Positions 1-5,319 of a DNA stretch of 5,842 bases are shown piece by piece. Made by a program: the position numbers and the translations under genes. The notes below the pieces were generated by a model. The model did not search any database and was not told the origin of the DNA. It saw only the letters and a program-made list of their open reading frames with translations. The DNA lies in the NCBI GenBank assembly GCA_027858355.1, contig JAQICW010000609.1, forward strand, positions 1-5,842, read 5' to 3'. The first letter of the stretch is position 1; each line of letters opens with the position of its first letter. This DNA comes from Desulfobacula sp. (GTDB taxonomy: Bacteria > Desulfobacterota > Desulfobacteria > Desulfobacterales > Desulfobacteraceae).

Positions 1-47
1 TGAGCAAAAAAATAAAATTTGGGAATATTTAACAGGGTTTTTAAACC

Positions 48-93
48 CAAAATCAGATGAAAAAAGTGTTACCCATTTTTCCTGATTTTGTTT
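48..93 (+). terminator. Strong hairpin, probable terminator of a gene left of the window
   Basis: CAAAATCAG (48-56) pairs perfectly with CTGATTTTG (82-90). After a 2-base bulge (57-58), GAAAAA (59-64) pairs with TTTTTC (76-81), leaving an 11-base loop. The total is about 15 base pairs with one bulge. The 3' arm runs into a T-rich stretch (TTTTGTTT, 86-93), which suits an intrinsic terminator read rightwards. The stem is AT-rich and the T tract is interrupted by a G, so it could instead be a processing or regulatory hairpin. No upstream gene is visible to confirm the direction. Confidence 0.4.
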
Positions 94-284
94 GAAAAGT
101 AATTGCACTATTACAATTAACATGTTTACCCTTTCAAATATCTCTTAAGAAAATATACATTTCATAAATAGATGTTCCCTTTTTAAATACGTATATAGCA
201 AGTTTCAGGCCAGGCAGTCATGCGATGAGACAGGAACATTTGATATCCCTGCGGTTGTGGGTTTTATAAATTTTAATATTTTTG

Positions 285-313
285 TCGACTTTTATTTTTT
301 AACGTTTTATAGT
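285..313 (+). promoter_or_regulatory. Candidate sigma-70-type promoter for the activator gene
   Basis: TCGACT (285-290, 4 of 6 to TTGACA), a 17-base spacer and TATAGT (308-313, 5 of 6 to TATAAT) would start transcription near 320, giving a leader of about 80 bases. An overlapping alternative is TTGTCG (282-287) with TTTTAT (305-310). The region is so AT-rich that chance matches are expected. Confidence 0.3.
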
Positions 314-324
314 TGAAAAAATGT

Positions 325-349
325 AGCAACTTTTATACATGTAGTTGCT
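325..349. promoter_or_regulatory. 7-bp inverted repeat, possible operator
   Basis: AGCAACT (325-331) and AGTTGCT (343-349) form a perfect dyad with an 11-base spacer, so half-sites are 18 bp apart. It lies just downstream of the candidate promoter start and about 50 bases before the ATG of the activator. The spacing suits binding of a dimeric HTH protein, and autoregulation by the activator itself is possible, but the sequence gives no direct proof. Confidence 0.3.
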
Positions 350-399
350 TAAAGACAGTTTAGTCGATTTGAAAATACAGTTTATAAAAGGAATTCATC

Positions 400-1800
400 A
401 TGACGGAAAATAAAATCCCCATTCAGGAATTGCAAAAAAAAATTGAGCTGTATCAACTGATATTTGATAATATTAATGCCGGGAGCACCATCACCGATGC
501 AGACGGTTATGTCACCCATTTTAATAAACCCTATGGGCGGTTTTTAAATCTTGACCCGGATGCCCAGATCGGCAGGCATTGCAGTGAAGTGATTGAAAAC
601 AGCAGAATGCATATCGTTGCCAGAACTGGAAAAGCGGAAATAAATAAATCACACCGAATAAACGGGCATGATATGGTTGTTCAAAGAATTCCCATTAAAA
701 AAGACGGCAAAGTGATTGCCGTCTATGGTCAGGTCATGTTCCAGAATGTCGAAGAAGTAAAACAACTTGCGTCAAAGCTGTCCATGCTTGAATCAAAAGT
801 CCAGCTGTTTGAAAAAGAACTCTTTGACCTTAGGTCAACCAAATATACATTTAATTGCATCATCGGAGAAAGCAGCGAAATAAAATACCTGAAAGACGAA
901 GCCCAAAAGGCTGCATTAAATGATTCAACCGTTCTGGTCACAGGAGAGAGCGGGACAGGCAAGGAGCTTTTTTCCCAGGCAATCCACAATGCAAGCCCGC
1001 GAAAGTACCACTCCTTTGTACGGATTAACTGTGCTGCAATACCAAAGGATCTTTTGGAGTCAGAATTGTTCGGGTATGTGGAAGGCGCCTTTACAGGGGC
1101 TAAAGTCAAGGGGAAGCCTGGTAAATTTGAGCTTGCCAATAATGGCACTATATTCCTTGATGAAATCGGCGATCTTCCCCTTGAGATGCAACCCAAGCTG
1201 CTTAGGGTACTTGAAGAAAAGGAGTTTGAAAGAATAGGCGACACTAAAATTATCAGATCTGATTTCAGAGTGATTTGTGCCACAAATCAAAATCTTAAAG
1301 AGTTGATGGAAAAACAGAAATTCAGAAAAGACCTTTTTTATCGCCTGAATGTCATACCCTTATATATCCCGCCTTTAAGAAAGCGGCAAAAGGATATCCT
1401 GCCCCTTGCCAATCATCTTTTAAAAAAAATGACCCTGGCAGCCAATCGTTCGGACATGGACATAGAAAAAACTGCGGCTAAGGAATTACAAAACTATGAC
1501 TGGCCCGGGAATGCCCGGGAATTGTCAAATGTTCTCGAACGTGCCATGTATTCATCTGACAACAACACCATTTACAAGGGTGATCTGCCTTTCCATCTGG
1601 ATTACAATACACAGGTCCAGGGGAAAAAGAAAAAACCCACACTTAAAAATGCCCAGAGCCAGGCCCAGATAAAAGCCATTTACCAGGCTCTTGCCAGAAC
1701 AAATTACAACAAGGCAAAAGCGTCAAAACTCCTTGGAATCCACAGAACACTGCTCTATAAAAAAATGAAAGAATACGGTATAGGGCTTAAGCCTGAATGA
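400..1800 (+). CDS. PAS-containing sigma-54-dependent transcriptional activator (Fis-type HTH)
   Basis: This 466-residue bacterial enhancer-binding protein hydrolyses ATP to remodel RNA polymerase-sigma-54 for open complex formation. A PAS sensor spans about residues 12-118, a coiled-coil linker 115-146, the AAA+ domain about 153-395 and a Fis-type HTH about 425-462. The AAA+ core is intact: Walker A GESGTGKE (182-189), loop GAFTGA (229-234) that contacts sigma-54, Walker B IFLDEIG (251-257), sensor I ATN (294-296), arginine-finger region FRKDLFYRLN (308-317) and sensor II WPGNAREL (368-375). There is no receiver domain and no membrane segment, so it is a cytosolic one-component regulator, presumably responding to a small ligand or redox state. 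The ATG start is supported by AAGGA at 388-392, 7 bases upstream. This architecture usually sits beside the metabolic genes it controls, but none is in the window. The family is certain; the target and signal are unknown. Confidence 0.95.
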   Translation: MTENKIPIQELQKKIELYQLIFDNINAGSTITDADGYVTHFNKPYGRFLNLDPDAQIGRHCSEVIENSRMHIVARTGKAEINKSHRINGHDMVVQRIPIKKDGKVIAVYGQVMFQNVEEVKQLASKLSMLESKVQLFEKELFDLRSTKYTFNCIIGESSEIKYLKDEAQKAALNDSTVLVTGESGTGKELFSQAIHNASPRKYHSFVRINCAAIPKDLLESELFGYVEGAFTGAKVKGKPGKFELANNGTIFLDEIGDLPLEMQPKLLRVLEEKEFERIGDTKIIRSDFRVICATNQNLKELMEKQKFRKDLFYRLNVIPLYIPPLRKRQKDILPLANHLLKKMTLAANRSDMDIEKTAAKELQNYDWPGNARELSNVLERAMYSSDNNTIYKGDLPFHLDYNTQVQGKKKKPTLKNAQSQAQIKAIYQALARTNYNKAKASKLLGIHRTLLYKKMKEYGIGLKPE

Positions 1801-1812
1801 TCGCCCGATTCC

Positions 1813-1840
1813 GAATTCTAATGAAAAACAATTCTTTTTT
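1813..1840 (+). terminator. Weak hairpin with T tract just after the activator gene
   Basis: GAATT (1813-1817) can pair with AATTC (1830-1834) across a 12-base loop, followed directly by six T residues (1835-1840), starting 12 bases after the stop codon. The stem is short and AT-rich, so it would be inefficient alone. It competes with the larger hairpin at 1852-1923 for the role of terminator. Confidence 0.25.
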
Positions 1841-1851
1841 AAAATTTATCA

Positions 1852-1923
1852 GTAGAGCCTCTTGCAGAAACAATGAGTATTTTCCAGAAATAGTTTTTGG
1901 AAGGCTCACTATTATATTTTTTT
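1852..1923 (+). terminator. Possible terminator of the activator gene
   Basis: GAGCCT (1855-1860) pairs with AGGCTC (1902-1907), extended outside a 1-base bulge by AGT (1851-1853) with ACT (1908-1910). Inside, TTCCA (1882-1886) can pair with TGGAA (1898-1902) as an overlapping alternative. Seven T residues follow at 1917-1923. The 41-base loop and the 6-base gap before the T run are not ideal, so confidence is limited. Confidence 0.3.
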
Positions 1924-2044
1924 ACTCTATTTTTTGTTTTTTTACCAGAAAAAGGGCTTTGGACCATTTTTAGAACATTGTTCTTCCTTTGCTCTTAATT
2001 CCAGCTTGTTATTATCCATTCATTTTGTTCTATTTTAAATCTAC

Positions 2045-2172
2045 GTGACAAAACGCATCAGCTGATCAGATGTCAATGCTATACAGACTTTGTTTGAGCT
2101 GGCATTGGACGATGATTTCGATTTGGACGATGTTTTTTAGTCTCCAATATAGATTCCATAAGGGTTTGTCAC
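2045..2172. repeat. 8-bp inverted repeat pair enclosing a coding remnant
   Basis: GTGACAAA (2045-2052) and TTTGTCAC (2165-2172) are exact inverse copies 112 bases apart, with the acidic coding remnant between them. This arrangement could be the outer ends of an internally deleted insertion sequence or miniature element. No target-site duplication is seen beside the repeats, and an 8-bp match over this distance can occur by chance in AT-rich DNA. Confidence 0.25.
2066..2140 (+). pseudogene. Probable 3' remnant of a decayed coding sequence (acidic C terminus)
   Basis: The frame read from 2066 has 24 codons and then TAG at 2138-2140; its end reads FELALDDDFDLDDVF. Immediately before it is an in-frame TGA (2063-2065) preceded by seven more sense codons (YVTKRIS) and TAA at 2036-2038, as if an open frame had decayed. 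The peptide has a natural look for a protein C terminus: amphipathic helix residues followed by an acidic tail. The acidic tail contains a 10-base direct repeat, TTGGACGATG, at 2105-2114 and 2123-2132, an 18-base (6-codon) period. The parent family is not recognised; a transposase tail is one possibility given the flanking inverted repeat. There is no start codon or ribosome binding site, so it is not proposed as expressed. Confidence 0.3.
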
Positions 2173-2225
2173 TTTGAAACTACCTTCAATCCATATATTT
2201 GAATGTAAAATCTCAAACTAAAAAA

Positions 2226-2255
2226 TTGCTTATACCAGATGGGGTACTCTATAAT
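2226..2255 (+). promoter_or_regulatory. Likely sigma-70-type promoter of the hybrid kinase gene
   Basis: A perfect TATAAT (2250-2255) is preceded at 18 bases by TTGCTT (2226-2231, TTG conserved). Transcription would start near 2262 and give a leader of about 148 bases before the TTG start at 2410. The leader contains a GTTTG-T-CAAAC palindrome at 2345-2355 and an 11-codon frame at 2325-2360. The promoter lies in otherwise non-coding DNA and is the best -10/-35 match in this spacer. Confidence 0.45.
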
Positions 2256-2399
2256 TGTTATCAAAAGACACTGGTAAAATCGAATTTAAGTTTGGGATAA
2301 AATTTTTTTTGGAGTAACTTCCGGATGAGTGTATTAATATTTTGGTTTGTCAAACTATAATCATTGGTATATTCTAAAATCATAATCTCAAAAAGTATT

Positions 2400-2412
2400 G
2401 GAGATAGCATTG
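2400..2412 (+). promoter_or_regulatory. Ribosome binding site that decides the TTG start of the kinase
   Basis: GGAG (2400-2403) lies 6 bases before TTG (2410-2412). The upstream in-frame TTG at 2398 overlaps this site and has only A-rich sequence before it. The first in-frame ATG is codon 45, inside the first PAS domain, so a rare start codon is needed either way. Confidence 0.6.
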
Positions 2413-4917
2413 ACTGAAACAAATGATTGTATCCATTATGAACAAAGAATTTTTGATCTTGAATTACAGATTAAAACCCTTAAAAAGGAAATATTATTAA
2501 AGGATCAAGCATTTAAAGGGCTATTTTCCAATCTACCAGGCATGGTGTACCGGGCTAACCCAGACTGGTCAGCTAAAATTATCTCAAACAGCCAGGCATT
2601 ATGTGGCTATTCTATCGAAGACTTTAATTTGAAAAAAGTGAACTGGATTGAAATTATTCATCCTGATGATAAAGAGCTGGTCTTTGAAGAAACAAAAGGC
2701 TTATTAGAAGAAAAGATATCCATGGTACAGGAATACAGGATTGTTGCAAAAGATGGAACAATTAGGTGGGTGAGAGATCATAAGACGAACTGCTTCACAA
2801 AGGATGGGATCTTTGATGGGATTGACGGCATTGTTTTTGACATTACAAAAGGAATTGAGTTACAAACCTCGTTTAAGGAGAGTGAAAAGAAATATCGCCT
2901 GTTACTGCAAAAAGCAAACGATGCTATTTATGTTCATGAGATCAATCCTCATGGCCCAGGGCGATTTTTAGAGGTAAATGATAAAGCGTGCCATCTTCTC
3001 GGTTATACAAAAGCTGAGTTTTTAAAAATGGGAATTTTAGATATTGCAGTTCCAGAGCAGTTAAAAAAAATCCCATTAATTATTAAACAATTGCATCAAT
3101 CAGGACAGGCCATATTTTTTACTGAAAATCTTACGAAAGATGGACGGCGGATACCAGTAGAAGTGAGCGCCTCCATATTTGATTATGGATCAATACCATC
3201 AGTGCTTGCGATCGTTAGGGATATTTCAACCAGAAAAGCTGCTGAGAATGAAATCATTCGAAGTCGCGATACCCAGAAGGTCATCAATGCATTGTTGCGA
3301 GCTTCGGTAACTGAGCAACCAGTTGAGTGGATATTAAAAAATTGTTTGGACCTTATTCTATCGATACAATGGCTTACAGTCGAACCGAAAGGCTGTATTT
3401 TCCTTGTAGAGGACAGAAAAGATATTTTAATTAGGAAAGTGCAAAAGGGATTAGATAAGGAACTTGAAGCTAAATGCGCTGAAATCCCTTTTGGCAAATG
3501 TATTTGCGGCCGGGCCGCACTTTCTGCCAAAGTCGAATTCTCTGCCAAAATAGATGAACGGCATGATATATATATCGAAGGGGGTATGGACGACCACGGC
3601 CATTATTGTATTCCCATTTTATCTGAATCGGAGACACTCGGAGTAATAAACATCTACCTTGAAGCAGGTCATTCGTATGATGAGACTGAAGTAGAATTTC
3701 TGTCAGCAGTTGCCAACACACTTGCCGGCATTATCATGCGAAGATATGCTGAAAAAGAAAAACAACAAATTGAAATGGAAATGCACCACGCGCAACAATT
3801 GGAATCCATAGGCACACTTGCAGGTGGCATTGCCCATGATTTTAATAATATTCTTTTTCCGATCATGGGTCATACGGAGCTACTTTTAATGGATACACCT
3901 GAAGATAGCCCTTCCATTGGTAATCTGAAGGCAATTAATACCGCTGCCTTAAGAGCCAAGGATCTTGTTAAACAAATCCTAGCATTTGCCCGTCAAGAAA
4001 GCAGTGAATTTATTCTGATAAAGATACAGCCTCTTGTCAAAGAAGCATTAAAACTGATAAGGGCTACAATCCCCACAACAATTGATATCAAGCTTGATAT
4101 CAACCCTGACTGTGGTGCGATCAAAGGGGACCCCACGAAAATTCATCAGATTGTCATGAATCTTTCAACCAATGCCTATCATGCCATGGAATATGCTGGA
4201 GGGGAGCTTAGAGTCAGCCTTAAAGAAATAGAAATTGATAAACAGGACGTGCTAAGCCAGGATATGGAACCCGGGGGTTATGCCTGCCTGATCATAGCGG
4301 ATACAGGCATAGGAATGAGTAAACAATTAATAGAAAAAATCTTTGATCCTTTTTTTACCACTAAAGAGAAAGGTAAGGGTACTGGGATGGGACTTTCCGT
4401 GGTGCATGGCATCGTTAAAGGCATGGGGGGGACCATCCAGGTAAATAGTGAGTTAGGAAAAGGCAGTGAATTTAATGTCTATTTTCCTATAGTGAAGAGC
4501 CTTTCTGAAGAGCGGATCATCCAATCGAAGGCAAAAATTCAGGGCGGCACGGAACGAATTCTGCTTGTGGATGATGAGGAACCCATCATTACAATGGAAA
4601 AACAACTGCTGGAGCACTTGGGTTATAAAGTTACTTCACGTACCAGCAGCCTTGAAGCTCTCGAAGCTTTCCGTGCAAATCCTAATAAATTTGACCTTGT
4701 CATCACTGATATGGCAATGCCGAATATGCCGGGAGATAAACTTGCAATTGAACTGATTAAAATACGCCCTGATATTCCCATATTCCTTTGTACAGGATTC
4801 AGTGAAAACATGTCTGAAGAAAAGGCGGCATCTCTGGGTATTAAGGGGTTTCTATTTAAACCAATCATTATGAAAGATCTTGCACAAAAGGTACGTGAAG
4901 TGCTGGATGGAAATTAA
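2410..4917 (+). CDS. Hybrid sensor histidine kinase (PAS-PAS-GAF-HisKA-HATPase-REC)
   Basis: This 835-residue soluble kinase autophosphorylates on histidine and can pass phosphate to its own receiver. Order: PAS about 31-146, PAS 156-278, GAF 286-446, dimerisation/H-box about 455-530 with His476 in GIAHDFNN, ATPase 560-694 and receiver 716-835. Catalytic motifs are intact: N-box NLSTNAYHAM (584-593), DTGIGM (631-636), FDPFFTTK (645-652), GTGMGL (657-662). The receiver has Asp721/Asp722, phospho-acceptor Asp767, Thr795 and Lys817. The GAF carries Cys356, Cys364, Cys366, His385, His396, His398 and Cys400, a possible metal or redox site. No membrane segment or signal peptide is seen, so it senses a cytosolic signal. 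Start: TTG at 2410 with GGAG (2400-2403) 6 bases upstream; TTG at 2398 is open but lacks a good ribosome site. There is no adjacent response regulator; the output may be a phosphorelay to an unlinked Hpt protein. Family call is sure, signal unknown. Confidence 0.95.
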   Translation: MTETNDCIHYEQRIFDLELQIKTLKKEILLKDQAFKGLFSNLPGMVYRANPDWSAKIISNSQALCGYSIEDFNLKKVNWIEIIHPDDKELVFEETKGLLEEKISMVQEYRIVAKDGTIRWVRDHKTNCFTKDGIFDGIDGIVFDITKGIELQTSFKESEKKYRLLLQKANDAIYVHEINPHGPGRFLEVNDKACHLLGYTKAEFLKMGILDIAVPEQLKKIPLIIKQLHQSGQAIFFTENLTKDGRRIPVEVSASIFDYGSIPSVLAIVRDISTRKAAENEIIRSRDTQKVINALLRASVTEQPVEWILKNCLDLILSIQWLTVEPKGCIFLVEDRKDILIRKVQKGLDKELEAKCAEIPFGKCICGRAALSAKVEFSAKIDERHDIYIEGGMDDHGHYCIPILSESETLGVINIYLEAGHSYDETEVEFLSAVANTLAGIIMRRYAEKEKQQIEMEMHHAQQLESIGTLAGGIAHDFNNILFPIMGHTELLLMDTPEDSPSIGNLKAINTAALRAKDLVKQILAFARQESSEFILIKIQPLVKEALKLIRATIPTTIDIKLDINPDCGAIKGDPTKIHQIVMNLSTNAYHAMEYAGGELRVSLKEIEIDKQDVLSQDMEPGGYACLIIADTGIGMSKQLIEKIFDPFFTTKEKGKGTGMGLSVVHGIVKGMGGTIQVNSELGKGSEFNVYFPIVKSLSEERIIQSKAKIQGGTERILLVDDEEPIITMEKQLLEHLGYKVTSRTSSLEALEAFRANPNKFDLVITDMAMPNMPGDKLAIELIKIRPDIPIFLCTGFSENMSEEKAASLGIKGFLFKPIIMKDLAQKVREVLDGN

Positions 4918-4923
4918 AATTGT

Positions 4924-4954
4924 AGGATAGCAGGAGTACTATTCTGATTTTTTT
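4924..4954 (+). terminator. Intrinsic terminator of the hybrid kinase gene
   Basis: AGGATAG (4924-4930) pairs with CTATTCT (4939-4945) through seven pairs including one G-T, with an 8-base loop, followed two bases later by seven T residues (4948-4954). It begins 6 bases after the kinase stop codon, the expected place and form for a Rho-independent terminator. Confidence 0.65.
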
Positions 4955-5034
4955 AATCATAACAGATTCCCATATTTTGTGTTTAGGGAAAATATTATTT
5001 TTATCCTTGTATTAAATTATATGAACTAAGCCCC

Positions 5035-5064
5035 TTGTCATTAGCGATTTTAACCCATTATATT
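5035..5064 (+). promoter_or_regulatory. Promoter-like pair upstream of a non-coding block
   Basis: TTGTCA (5035-5040, 5 of 6 to consensus), an 18-base spacer and TATATT (5059-5064, 5 of 6) predict a start near 5071. No gene follows before the terminator at 5181-5213, so it would drive a short RNA of about 140 bases or, on read-through, a long leader for the ParB-like gene. A perfect TATAAT at 5066-5071 is an alternative -10 with a poor -35. Confidence 0.4.
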
Positions 5065-5070
5065 TTATAA

Positions 5071-5213
5071 TATATAAAAAACACGGCCCGCACTTAACTG
5101 CAAAAAAATCGCTCTATCGTCCAAATTCCCAATCCTGACATCTTTTTACCCTGTTTGATTTTGGACACCTGAAGTGGGATGGGACATGGAAATAGAATAA
5201 TTGTCCCTTTTTT
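5071..5213 (+). ncRNA. Candidate small RNA or attenuator leader
   Basis: The block is bounded by a promoter-like pair on the left and a hairpin with a T run on the right, and has no good coding frame. GTCCAAA (5119-5125) pairs perfectly with TTTGGAC (5160-5166). TCCCAATCC (5127-5135) can pair with GGATGGGA (5177-5184) through eight pairs with one bulge, and this pairing uses the same GGGA that forms the 5' arm of the terminator, so the two folds exclude each other. It matches no RNA family I recognise. It may be an independent small RNA or a regulated leader of the ParB-like gene; the evidence is only structural and untested. Confidence 0.3.
5181..5213 (+). terminator. Intrinsic terminator ending the non-coding block
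   Basis: GGGACA (5181-5186) pairs perfectly with TGTCCC (5202-5207) around a 15-base loop, followed immediately by six T residues (5208-5213). It sits about 265 bases past the kinase stop, after a separate kinase terminator, and about 105 bases before the ParB-like ATG, so it appears to end its own transcript rather than that of the kinase. Confidence 0.5.
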
Positions 5214-5236
5214 AGAAACTTCAAATGTCATTTAGT

Positions 5237-5265
5237 TTTACTTTTTTGATAATATTTTTTATAAA
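5237..5265 (+). promoter_or_regulatory. Candidate promoter of the ParB-like gene
   Basis: TTTACT (5237-5242, 4 of 6), a 17-base spacer and TATAAA (5260-5265, 5 of 6) predict a start near 5272 and a leader of about 48 bases. It lies just after the 5181-5213 terminator, so the ParB-like gene would be transcribed independently. The surrounding AT richness makes chance matches likely. Confidence 0.35.
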
Positions 5266-5319
5266 ACATCTACACTTTTAAACCAGTGCAATGAAATTTT
5301 TTTATAGGGGATTTGGATC

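Larger units (their letters stand above)
1..399. other. AT-rich intergenic spacer before the sigma-54 activator
   Basis: No coding frame of convincing length or composition is seen on either strand. The stretch holds a strong hairpin at 48-90, a small GGGTTT/AAACCC palindrome at 35-48, a candidate promoter at 285-313 and a 7-bp dyad at 325-349. A slightly more GC-rich patch at about 200-260 has no recognised function; ATGTTCC at 172-178 and its inverse GGAACAT at 233-239 flank part of it. No -24/-12 (GG-N10-GC) sigma-54 promoter was found here. Confidence 0.7.
1801..2409. other. 600-base spacer between activator and kinase genes
   Basis: There is no intact gene. It holds two weak terminator-like hairpins (1813-1840 and 1852-1923), two similar CCAGAAA...TTTGGA segments (1884-1901 and 1945-1963), a perfect 6-1-6 palindrome AGAACA-T-TGTTCT (1972-1984), a probable coding remnant (2066-2140) enclosed by an 8-bp inverted repeat (2045-2052 and 2165-2172), and the kinase promoter (2226-2255) with a leader of about 150 bases. 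The mix of decayed coding sequence and small repeats suggests past insertion and deletion. No sigma-54 promoter was found. Confidence 0.6.
4918..5319. other. Intergenic region between kinase and ParB-like gene
   Basis: It holds the kinase terminator (4924-4954), a promoter-like pair (5035-5064), a more GC-rich non-coding block (about 5085-5207) ending in a second terminator (5181-5213), and a separate promoter-like pair (5237-5265) for the ParB-like gene. No parS-like palindrome (consensus TGTTTCACGTGAAACA), iteron array or sigma-54 promoter is visible. Confidence 0.6.

Noticed and set aside
729..1283. A 184-codon open frame on the minus strand inside the activator gene
   Set aside because: It lies fully antisense to conserved AAA+ codons, has low-complexity Ser/Leu-rich composition typical of a shadow frame, and shows no recognisable domain.
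1972..1984. AGAACA-T-TGTTCT palindrome as a LexA-type SOS box
   Set aside because: The GAAC...GTTC half-sites are separated by 3 bases rather than the 4 of the Gram-positive type box, and no SOS gene or promoter is adjacent.
2096..2126. TGGCATTGG... near 2100 as a sigma-54 -24/-12 promoter
   Set aside because: The required GC about 10 bases after the GG is absent at either GG, and the bases are better explained as a coding remnant.
2163..2352. Direct repeat GGTTTGTCA at 2163-2171 and 2344-2352 as element ends or iterons
   Set aside because: There are only two copies of 9 bases, in different contexts and without further flanking similarity, which is within chance for AT-rich spacers.
2325..2360. 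The 11-codon frame MSVLIFWFVKL as a gene
   Set aside because: It is too short to support on its own and its ribosome site is 10 bases away with moderate fit. It is kept only as a possible leader element in the findings.
3565..3576. GATATATATATC palindrome in the kinase gene
   Set aside because: It is a simple TA run inside conserved coding sequence with no further symmetry.
2105..5125. The 11-bp match ATTTGGACGAT (2121-2131) to the inverse of 5115-5125 as a dispersed repeat
   Set aside because: The identity does not extend beyond 11 bases, and several such matches are expected by chance in a window of this size.
5094..5231. A 45-codon minus-strand frame (ATG at 5231, stop at 5094-5096)
   Set aside because: There is no ribosome binding site before the ATG, the peptide has no recognisable motif, and the same bases form good hairpins on the + strand, which explains their structure better.
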